Shown here in pieces: positions 48,401-60,400 of a stretch of 64,000 nucleotides of DNA (the stretch's first letter is position 1; each line of letters starts with the position of its first letter). A program made the translations under genes and the position numbers. Source of the DNA: Sisyra terminalis (lineage: Eukaryota > Arthropoda > Insecta > Neuroptera > Sisyridae); assembly GCA_958496175.1 (NCBI GenBank), contig OY292276.1, forward strand, positions 32,632,449 through 32,696,448, given 5' to 3'. The notes under the pieces were generated by a model. It had not been told where the DNA came from. It worked only from the letters and a program-made list of their open reading frames with translations, and made no database searches.

Positions 48401-51400
48401 ACCGAACTTTCGGTTTCGGCGTAGTTTTGGTCAAAAAACGAGTTTCAGCTGTTGTCAAGCTGAAGCTTGAGATAAAAGTGTTACAAAATTATTGTTTTTC
48501 ACTTATTACTTGATTCTTCAATTATGAATACTGATAACTATGAGTTCATTAAATTTTTTTTACTTTTTTTTTTTTAGTTCAAGAGTAAAAGTTGATCAAA
48601 GTTTGGAATAAATTATTTTGTTTCTAAGATGTAAGAAAAAGTACTTTCTATTGTATATACCTAAGCATATTAGGTATTTTTTTTTACTTTATATTATTTG
48701 TTTCAAAAAGAAATATTGGGTGCATTTTTTTCAAATCAACCCATTATTTCAGCATAAATAATTTATATGAGTTAAAAAGTGATAATAAAATTTTATATGT
48801 TACGATTAGCTAAAATATTACAAACTAGACTATAATAAATACCAATACAATTAAAAGTAAAGAATGACAAATTATAATTTACTTTTTTTTTTCTACGAAA
48901 ACTTTACCTTATATGGAAGTTTTGGTTTCGGTTCAAACCGAGACTGATGCCAAAATTCGGTTTCGGTCGTAAAAACTAGTTTCGGTTGAACTCTAATTGT
49001 CAGTCAACTAATTGGACGATGCATGATTATTATATAGACTTAATTTGATTAATTTGAACCCTCTTGGTATGAAATGGGGCTAACAATAAGACTAACTCCC
49101 CAAAGAATCCATCATAATTCCATAAAGTCTATGTTATGTTATAGAAATTAATCGGTTTCTTTAGTTGGAAAATGATTTTTATCGCCACTTAGATTATCAT
49201 CATAATTGATAAGATATTTTTCTATAATTTCCGTATTTTTAGCGACAGTTTTTGTGCCCACAATTTTCCCTTGGAAGCTGCTTTGTATGAGAACAATTCT
49301 ATAGTTGATACTACAATCGGAATTGTAGGTCCACACATTTGTCGCCGTAAATTTTCAAATCAAAATTTACCTTTAAATTTTTGTTTTCACAATGGAAATA
49401 ATTTCTAGATACAATAATTTCAAGAACGACAACCACGGTCAATGCTAACTACTTAGGCAGGGGATATTACCGCACTGCTTATAGTGAAAATATATATGTA
49501 AATCATACAAATAATTTTATGGTATGTATAATGTACAATTAATATGATCTATCTATAGATAAAAAAACATTTTTTAGTCATTTTCTACTAAAGAAAAATG
49601 TGTTTATATAGCAGACATTTTCTCATTGGCGAATGTTGGTGTTATTTCATTCAAGTATGTGTTTGAGTTAATCAAAATTTTTCCTAAAGTAAGGGAAGAG
49701 TCGCCATGGCATATTTTTTACAAACAAATTGTATATATTGGCAGACGTTTAATTCCTGTTGCAGATACTTTTTCTGAGTTTATTGTAAGTTAAAGCTTTT
49801 TTATTTATATTTTGTAGAAATAATTCATTTTTTTATTTTCATAACTAAATTATAAATCACAATTGCTATGTATAAGATCCGCACTTCCTAATGTCATTGA
49901 AAGAACATAATGCAAGCTATGAAACCATAGAGACATTAGTCATAGAGCTAACCAACGAATCGAGTTTTAAACACTGACTCAGAGAAGAGAGACTTAGTCT
50001 TTCTTCTCTGCACTGATTGTTCTCTTATTTTCTCTTCATTCATGCCTTAATCTCGCGCAGAGAAAAAGGATAAACATGATTATATCGTTCTCTGTTTGAT
50101 GACAGTAGGAGTAGAACCAGTAGGACTTAGCTTATAAAAAACTACATTTTTCTGCTTCATATCCAACGTCACTATGCTCTTTATACATTTAATACACATT
50201 AATATATATTGAAAATGCATTAACGCATTATCATGCATATATCAATCCAAGATACAATAATATGTTGTAGCTCCAAGTAGGCTTTTATAACAAAAGCTTC
50301 GCTTTTGTTTATGCAAAGATTTGTGTAATATTCCCTTCGTTTGTACTTTGCAATGTAAGAAAATTATAGATTATCACGAATTGGCTCAAAACTGTATTAA
50401 GTTCACGTTTTAGGATTCTTTTATTTCGATGGAAATAACCATTTTTTTAATAAAGCACACAAAACGTTATTAATTATTTGCCAAAAGTTATTAATTATTT
50501 TCATTTATATCAACTTTTTCAAATTTTTTAATTAATAAAAGATATATCTATTTAAATTGAGGAAAAACCATCTTTTTGTTTCGAAAAATTCATATTTTGG
50601 CAGAAAAAGAAAGTTTTAATATTAATGAGCAAATGAGGGTCCGAAATCGGTAGGTGCGCTTACAGGTTTTCTGTGACGTCATAGTCCATTTATTCCACCT
50701 AAGACATGAATAGGTCATTGAGCAGTTGTCATAAGAGCAATAATAATTTACACAATTTTTCACATAAACCACCACGAAAACTTTTTTTACCTTAAAAATG
50801 ACTCTTTTTTCTATGGAATAGAAAGGGATAGAGGTTTACTGTGTATGTAAAAACGATAAAAACTAAGCCATTCAATTTTCATTTCGAAACTGAATCTTAT
50901 AATACAAATAAGAAAAACTGTTTTTCCAACCGATCAAGCTATAATTGTAATTTTAAAAATTATTTGCGTGGCTGAAAAATTAGCAAATTCTCTTCATTTT
51001 AAAAAAAACATGTGTCATTGTGTATGGATTTATAATAAACTTATAAGGACAAATTTATTTTCACAATCAATCAAATTATATCTGAAATTTCGATTAAAAT
51101 AAAATGAATAATTTTTCCGATAGTTCAAAAATTTTGACGAAAGACAATAGTGTAGAAAATGCCATAGGACAATAATAATAAAAAATCGGCCCCAGAAAAG
51201 TACTTGGATCATTTTTGGAGAGTATGTTGGTTCTAAAATGATACGTTCATACTCCAAGTTACAACTTTCTATGTCTTTTATTTGCAAATAAATTGAAAAA
51301 ACGATAAATCAGAAAAATAATTTTTCTTAACAATTAATGAGCCAACTTGACTGAAATAACCGAGAGGTAAGGTTGCAATCGGTCTAGGTGGACAAACTTC

Positions 51401-54400
51401 ATCTTTGATATCGAGGTCTTCTGTATGCGGTACACAAGATCGTTGATCCTTATGTTAACGGTGTATGGTCCTTCCCAAATGTTCTGAAGCTTCGGTGATC
51501 GCTCCTTTTTCCTAGTTGGATTATAAAGCCAAACTGGATCACCCTCCTCGAACATTCGTCCAGTCACTCTCTAATCATAACGTGTCTTCATCCGATCGCT
51601 CTCAATTTGAATTTTATCCCGGACCTCCGAGTGGATGGATAACAGCCTTCTACGCAAGTTCGCTGCACATTCCGGACATTTGCGACACCACTCCTTTACG
51701 TTGTCGCTGTATCCAACCCATTAGAATCGTTGGCGTAATTTCTTCAAACTCTTCGTGACTCCAAAATGACCTCCCGAGACACCACCATGAACTTCCGTCA
51801 ATACCTCGCTCCTTCTTGAGAGCGGTAACACGATTTGATATTTCCGTTCCTTCCCGTCGGCGCTTTCCCAAATCCGTTTGAGCACCCCATTATCTAAGGT
51901 TAGACTATCCCATTGCGCCCAGTAGCATTTCAAAGTTTGGCTTTTCGACGACACATCTTTCCAGTCTGGTTGGTTTCCATTCTCTTTGAAATGGATGAAC
52001 TGTCGAAGGTCATTATCATCCATTTGCCCCTGTCGCAAGGCTACTGGACTCCAATCTTCGGCTGGTTGGATAGCAGTTTGCTTGCATTGGATAAATAGTT
52101 CGGGCTCTTTCTGTTCTGCCCGGTAACAATGCTTGCAGTCGATATCACAAGGTCTTCGAGAAAGAGCGTCAGTGTTGCTGTGCAAGCGTCCTTTCCGGTG
52201 TTTCTGAACCATTTTGTTCATCCCGGTCATTCCTCCTGGGTCGGTCCCCTTGTCCTCCACGTTGTCGATCAGCCGATTCACCCCAATCGGTACGTTTTTC
52301 TTCACTTTCCCATTCGTCGGATGTTTCGTTTCGCTTTTCCCGATCCCCTTGTCCTCTGCCAGAATCACTCGTCGACACAAATTACCCGGTTCCCGGTTGG
52401 TTTTCAAAATGAATTCCTCATTACCGATCCTCATACTTCTCTGATCAACATCCAAGATGACTTGGTGGCTGCTCATAAAATCGATTCTTAATATCATTGG
52501 GTCGATGATGTCGGCAACGAATACTTTTTGCGTCATTTTCTTATCACCAATTTCGATGCTAATCACCGCCTGACCTGCGACTTCCATAGCGTCTCTGTTA
52601 GCCGTGGCAAGTATTTATTTCTTCGAAGACGATTCTGTTCTCCAGGTGAGCACAAGGTCTTTTCGTAAGATCGTGTGAGTAGCTCCCGTATCGACAATCA
52701 TTTGGCATTCCTTACCCGCCACTTTTCCATCTAATACTAGGCTGTTCTCTCCGTACTGTACTTGCGAGATTTTTAGTTGGATTCTTGGGGCATGGGACAA
52801 TTAGCCAGCTTCTGCCCCCTCAAGCTGGCTACTCGAAGTTTCCCTGATTCATGACGTGATTGACTGGTCGGAGTGGGAGCTTGCACTGGCTCCTAAGGTG
52901 CTCCGGTTTGTTGCAGTTGTAACATTTCAACTGCCGCTTTCCGGCTGATACCAGGACCTCTTTCATTTCCTTAATAATCGCGTCCTTTAACTCCTGCATA
53001 TGACGCCTGTTGTTCTCGCTCTCTTCTTTTGGCTCCAATTGTCCATCGTCTTCAATCGTAGATTGTCTTGCCTTGATAAAACCGCGTGGTAAAGTTTTCT
53101 TTACGGTCTCGAATTCCAATGCCCGGGACAAGGTTTCGCCCAATGTAACAGGCTTCATCAGCTTGAGACTTTGTTGGAGTTCTATGTCTCGAACACCATC
53201 CACAAAGGCATCGATGGCGAGGCTTTCAACCGTTTCTTCCGGAATAGTGGAGAAGGCTAATTTTGCCAGGCGTGAAATATCGCAGTCTAACTCTCGCAGG
53301 GTTTCTTCGGCATGCTGATGACGATTTCTCACCTGTATTCGGTATAACGTTGGCATGTGCATGTCATCAAATTGTCTACTAAGATGCTCGCAGAGGCTTC
53401 GGAAATTTTGCATCTCCCGCGGAACGCTTTGTAGGACCTCCAACGCCTCGCCTCGCAGCGATACGATGAGAGTGGTTGTATTTTCCTCCTCGTGCCATCC
53501 GTTGGCGACGGCGGCGGCATCAAATTATCTCAAGTAACTGGACCATGATGATTTCCCGTCGAATGTAGGAACCTTTATTTAGGAAATTGCCCGCTCCTCC
53601 AAAGCGTTGATGGGCTTTGTCTCTTGCATACGGGACGGTTTCTCGCGTTTAATGGACTCCATTTATTCTTTGAGGTCGTCGATTTCCTTCTTAAGATTGT
53701 CATTTTGATTCTTCAAGTTGTCCATCCTCTCCTCGATGTTGGCTACCTTTTCCTTGATGGCCCAACTTCTACCTTGAAGCTTTCCTTTAATTCGGCTTTC
53801 AGTTCGGCTTGGTCAGCTTTTATTTCGGCTTGCATTTCGGTTTGGTCAGTTTCATTTCGACTTTCATGTCGGCTTGCATTTCGGTTTGGGCTTCCATTTG
53901 AGCCTTCATCTCGGCTATCATTTTTACCAATTCTTCCATTTTGCCCTGATTCCTGGTTTTGGGCATACCAATTTTCCAACACTGTACTTATTTCCAATTA
54001 GAAATCCCACTTCTGACACCAATTGTAACGTGACGTCTCAAAACTGTATTGAGATGGCGTTTATTTGTTCTTTTAATGTCTTTTGGAAATAAATAATCAC
54101 TTTCACACTTAACAATCACTTTTTTTATTGCACTTGTATAGACTTTTTATTACACTTTTTATTGGCTTGACCTGAGCGTCTTATATATCCGTAACCCAAC
54201 ATTCCAGAATATTCTAGCTTTCCCTAGACTTCACTAGACATTTCTAGAACAATCTATTTGTGCAATCGCATTGGTGGGAGAAAGAAGGCACTCAGCCAAT
54301 CGCGTGCCGGCATGGCACAAAGAGAGAGATAGACTTCTATCTCTTCTGTTACAATATTGCTTTAAAAAATTTACGAAATGTAATAAAATATACCTGATCT

Positions 54401-57400
54401 CAGTCAATTTCAGATATTATAAATGATTTAAATCATTAACATTTAATTTAATCGATTTAAAAAAACTTTCCCTTCGTGTTAAAATACATTTTTCATTGGA
54501 AAACGTCAGTGGGATTTTGAAATTTGTGTTTTGTGACGTCATTTTAATGCTGGACAAATAATAGCTCATTTTAGGCATTTTGAATATAAAAATTTTTTTG
54601 CGTTTTTAAATGAATATTTCTTAAAGTTTATCAAGTAAAGTTAAAAATTAACAGCTACATTATGTTTTGCTATTAGTGTAGAACATTTTCAAAACATTTT
54701 AAATTATTTATAGAACTTGTCATTAGGTCTATTCTTCATGATTGAATGATTCTTTTATGATTGATCAATTGGGCTATCAGCTCCTTATAAATATAATCGG
54801 AGCCGCGCTTTTTCGAAGATTGGATACTTCATTGTTGGTAATAAAACATTTTCGATTATTCGATAGTTGTTTGTCGAACACTCGAGAGCATTCCAACCAG
54901 AAAAATGTAGTGTAGGCTATAGTGGACGCATATTTAACTATTTTTGATCTCACAAAATCTTGTTTCCGTTATATTATTTTATTTAGTTTGTTAAAGTTTT
55001 CCATTGAAATTAATATATTATTTTTAGAAATTTATTGAAAATGTGTTCCAACCTCACATAAAAAACCAGTAAGTTATTAAACATTAGTTTATTATAGAAG
55101 TAATGAATACTATTTTTTCTACATACAGAAAGTCAAATATTAAATTTTTTGTAACCTCAATGATGTGTCAATTATATCATCCTTCCTGCACAGATAAGCT
55201 AACTATAAGCTTAAAGAAATTCATAAAAAATCCTTCAGCAGTTGGCAATATCTCAGGTTCTGATTTACAGTCGGCTTTATTCAATGGTAAGTTTAGATAA
55301 TAATACTATTACTAAAGAATAACATTAACATTTTAGAGTTGATAGGATGAAAATTTAAGAAAAAGAATAAGGGTAAGTATTTAGCTTTTTGATTTTGGGT
55401 TTGAACCAAACTGGAGTTTGGCGTGTATATACTTTTATTCTGTACTAGCTGATCCCCGCAACTTCGTCTGCGTAACGTAGGTGTAAATTATATTTTTTTT
55501 TTAGATTTGGTATTTGTAGTGGTATATGAACATTTTTATTTTTCTTATTTCTTTTACGAAAAACATAATCATACTTAAAAACAATATTTTGTCGACTTTA
55601 AAAAGACACATTTAATATACTGTTGCTTAGAATAAAATAGTTGTATGTAATTTTCAATTAAAATTCAAAAAATATTTATACATATCTAAAAACAGTATGT
55701 CTATTGCTTATACCTACGGTAGGTATACCAACAGTGAACCAAATAATTCATAAATCAATCAGCATCTATACATAAATAAAAAATATCGCCAAGTTCAATA
55801 AAGTCGGTCTAAATTATGACTAAAAAAAGTCGAAAATTATCAAAATACTCGCGTCAAAATAACAGAAGTTAAGGTTCTAGATTTTTGAATATTAGTAGGA
55901 ATATCTCCCTGTTTCGATTCCCGAATGAACCTTTTTCCAAAAACTATTATACTATTGCAATGTACAACACAACCGCAAAATTGAAATTCAATGGCACGAA
56001 ACCCACTTCTTCCATAATCAATTATAACCATTATATCTATAAACTTATTATTAAATATCTAAATTTCAATTATATAATTAAACCATATTGGATAGTCTAG
56101 AGTTCACCATACACGATTTGGCGTATGCCGTTTGTTCTGGAAGAGCATTTTAAATTTCTTTTATCATTATGGCTTACGGTAAAAACGTCGGTATTTTCTT
56201 TTAGTTCGCCGAATTTCAAGGGGTACTCGCTCACTAATGTAATTATTTCAGATTTTCAGAATTACAATAATTATGATAGCCAAAAAACTCTTAGCTCTTA
56301 AAACTCACTTAAAACTTAAAGCTCACTTATAAACTTAACTTAAACATTTTCAGATATATCTATGAGAGCTTACATTTTTAAGCAGATCCTAAGTTTTTGT
56401 TTCTTATAATAAACCAACATTGTTTTATTTTAAGCGATAAAACGTTTTGCCTATAACGAACATACTTTGATAATAAAATTTGAAATTTTGATTGTTAATA
56501 AGACGTTATAAAGCATGTTTTTGTCTTTTAAGTTAAATTACTGTGAATTTTATTAGTTCAACTAAATGATTAATACAGATCATTCTCTAACTTTTAAATA
56601 CCTTTCCAATGATATATAACTCGCCTGTCTAAAGTATTTTTTTTTTCATCCTTCAGGTTTTACGTAAGGGACACATTCCCTTATTATTTTTAAGGAATGA
56701 TAAGTAGTCTAACGTGTGTGGGTAATTATGTTGTATCTTAATATCAAGTTTCATTAAATTCGGATGCTCCGTTCTTTACTATAGTGCCGTCTAACCGAGC
56801 GGTGACCATGCGACATTTTTCAAATAACTTACATTTTTAAACTTGTGATATCTTTCGAATGGAATGTTCAAATTGAAAAACTCAAAAAGTTATATAATGG
56901 TATTGAATCAAACTTAAATATGAAGTCATTTATTTTGATAAGTATAAGTGACATAACTATAATAGTTAGACATATGCTGTCGGTCTATTTTTTGTAGATA
57001 ATGATATATTCTGCAAAATTGTACTACATTATTTTTTTCTATAACCAATAGTTTTTGCAGCGCACGCGATAAAAGAATGTTTTTTGGTATTTTTTTCAGA
57101 CCTTGGGTTACATTATTGGAGTTTTAGTATGGATCCTTAACTTTTCTGAAAACTTAATATAGCCTATGTTCACCGGAAATAGTGTAGCTTCCCAACAGTG
57201 AAAGAATTTTTCAAATCGGTCAAGTAGTTTCGGAGCCTATTCAAAGCAAACAAACAATCAAATCTTTCCTCTTTATAATAATAGAAGATGAAATACAAAA
57301 GTTTTTACTTTCTTTTACTAATTGTTTCAAATTTTAATTGTGTGGATCTTACATTTTGTTTTCTGTGTTATAAAAAAAAATAAGAAAGATACAAATATTT

Positions 57401-60400
57401 GGAGTTCCAGTGAAGGATAACTACTTTATCCTATAACTTTTACTGGAGCCACTGATTTGTAAATATGGAGAGACTACGTATATGGCGTCAAATAGAAATT
57501 TGAAAAATCTAGTGTAACGTACGAAGCGCCGTCTACGCGGGTACAGTAACTAAACACAACAGCTGACAATTGAGTGCCGCTGAGCGCCTAAAAAACATTT
57601 AAAACAAGCGCTTGTATTTTACTTACTTCGATTGCTTCAGTTACCCATACCAGAGAAGAGAGATTTCCATATATAGTTCTCTCTTCCAACGCTTCCAATA
57701 CAGGTGATGATGCATTTTGCTTAGTTCATCCCGAATTTGTACTCACGTAGACGGCGCTTATAGTTACTACTAGTGAGGCTTATCATTTACTGAACAGTGT
57801 GCTATCCATTTATACAGATCAGTAACTAGAAGCGACTACCAGCGCCATATACGTAGGCACGAATTTGAAGTGAATTAAGCAAAATGCAACAGCGTTTGTG
57901 TTGGAAGAGAGACTTATATATTTATCAGTCTCTCTTCTCTGATATAGGCAGCTGAAACAAACAAAACAAGTAAAATGCAAGCGCTTATTCGTGTAGGCTG
58001 GCGCTCATCAGCACTTAACTGCCAGCTGTCGTTTTTAGTTACCATAAAAACTGTGCCTAAGTAGATGGCGCTTCGTTTGCAAAACTAGATTAAGGTAATA
58101 TAAAAGAAGGTACTCCAATCTTGCAATGCATGATGGGAAATGTGTCAAAATGTAGCGTTGCCACAAGAGTGTCGTTAGCATAAAAGTACATAGTATCGGT
58201 TAGATAATATTCTAGGTACACTTGTGGCGTTACATCTGGAAACATTCCCAATCATGCAATACAAAATTGAAATACATTTTTTAATATTTCCTTACGCTGT
58301 AGGTAAATATGAAAAAAGTTAATAAATACGAAAAAAATTGTTGAAATGATGCCTGTGTGTATCGTGTAAATCTAATCTCAAAAAAGATAACTCAAAGAAT
58401 ATTATTATTTTGAAGTTAGTGTTTATACCATACGTAAAATATGTTATGGCTCTATTTATGTAATATAAATTACCAAAGTAAACTATAAACATAAATTTGA
58501 AAAAAGTTCAAACAAAAATATTTGTAATATATTGCATATATTGTAATTACTCAGATACGTATTTCGATTGCCAAGCAATATTCCTCAGTAGTATCAAGTA
58601 GTATTGGATCGCTTCGTAACTACTATGTAATGATTCACACTATTACTACCTAGTACTATCTACTACTGACTATCTGGGCATGAGATGAGGAAAATCCATA
58701 GGGACTCAATTGACTGAGCAATAGTTCTTCTAGGACGCAACAAGGAAGAACTCGGAATAAACTCGGTCTTATTAAATTGCTCAAAAATATATTTACAGTC
58801 TTTTTAATTAACACTAAAAGATTTAAATACGTCTGCATATTTAAAAAAACTTAATGCTTCTATCGTTGTTACTCGATTATTACTTATTTACATGAAATCA
58901 CGATGACCCTAGCCTGATAATTATTCGTCAAATATTTATTTGAACACTTTTGTCACCTCAGGGGAGCTGTATGGCATTGTTGTATTCTTACTAAACTATT
59001 TCTTGTATCCAATTCAATTGTATGTATAATGTTTATCTTATATTTGATGTAGCTAAAAAGTGTACATAATTTACGAAATACCTACCAAGTATATAAAACA
59101 TTCTTAGCGGCTTCCATTTTTCAATGTTTTTTCAGATAATTTTTTCTATTTTTTTGCAATAATTTTTATAAAATATTTTTCTCCCTACAGGAGTTGCTCT
59201 ACTCGACACGAACAAAAATGAGACAATCTCAGACCTATGGAACATATCTCGATTTATCTCACATCCAAGTCCTTTGATAATACGAAGCAGTTTACTACAA
59301 GTGACAAATTCAATGATACTGCAAAGGGTCCTAAATTCTATATTACGTGAAGAATTATTTGATGAAGATGAGTTTTTCGAATTATTAATGAAAATAGGAA
59401 AGAGTCGTTACGGCTACTTCATTGTTTGGCGATTATTATTGTATAAACTTATTTTAAGAAAGATCTGATCTCTTAACTAATATGAATATTGCAGGGAGAA
59501 AACTGATTTTTTGTTGCGAAAAATGACATTGGTTCAACTCGGAACAATAATATATAGTATAGAAGAGACCCACGTACAAAAAGTTTTAGTACCGAAGGTA
59601 CGCGAAAAAAAATTTAAATTGTAACAATTATAAGAGGCCTACGCGCTTAAGGTCATTATGGTTATTAACTGCTGTGGTAATAAATATCGACAATTTTTTT
59701 TGAAAAGACCAAATTAAAGGAAAATAATGGGGTTGAGTAATATAGTACGGACCGAAGTAATTTATAGGTGCTATAGGTAATCTCGGTAGTCTAGTACGGA
59801 TCATCAGTACAGAATTATTTTCATTTGCAAAAAGGTTTGGAACCTCAGGGAGGATCCCTTTAACGAATGAAAATATCATATATGATTTCAAGAACGCTTT
59901 TTCGGTGGAAAGATATTGTCTTCACTTTCAAGACGTTTTTTTTTCATTTGAAATTCTTCTAGCACCTGCACGCCTCTTTAAAAAATCTATAATTTAATTT
60001 TGGTAACTAATTCTTACGAAGTTATTATAAATCTTCATTCATGCTTATATCCTCAAAATTCATACCATTTCCACTAAATCCCTTTTGTCAAAGTATTCCT
60101 CCAATAACAAATCTTGAACGTCCTCAATAGCCATATCCACAAAGCCTTCGCCTCTGATTGACTCTGTAATTTCCTTATCGTATTAAAGCGAAACCGTGTT
60201 ATAGGGTGTTGTGTTGTAGGAGGATTCCCGAAATGTATAAGCCATGTTGTGGAAGGACTATCTATATCCAGTTTTAATAAACAATAAAAATAAGACCTTT
60301 TGTAATTGGGCTTCAAATATTGGCTTCGCTATCACCTTAATTTTAAAAAAATATACCTTCTTATAATTAATTATTATTTTTAGGAAAAATTAGCAAAATT

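Noticed and set aside
49148..49336. 62-codon minus-strand ORF with coding-like codons
   Set aside because: Overlaps M1-like exon 9 (49243-49346), which is supported by phase and by family alignment on the plus strand; no splice partners on the minus strand.
52129..54092. Several plus-strand ORFs of 60-125 codons
   Set aside because: All lie antisense to gypsy gag/pol, where minus-strand frames have a zinc knuckle and protease motif.
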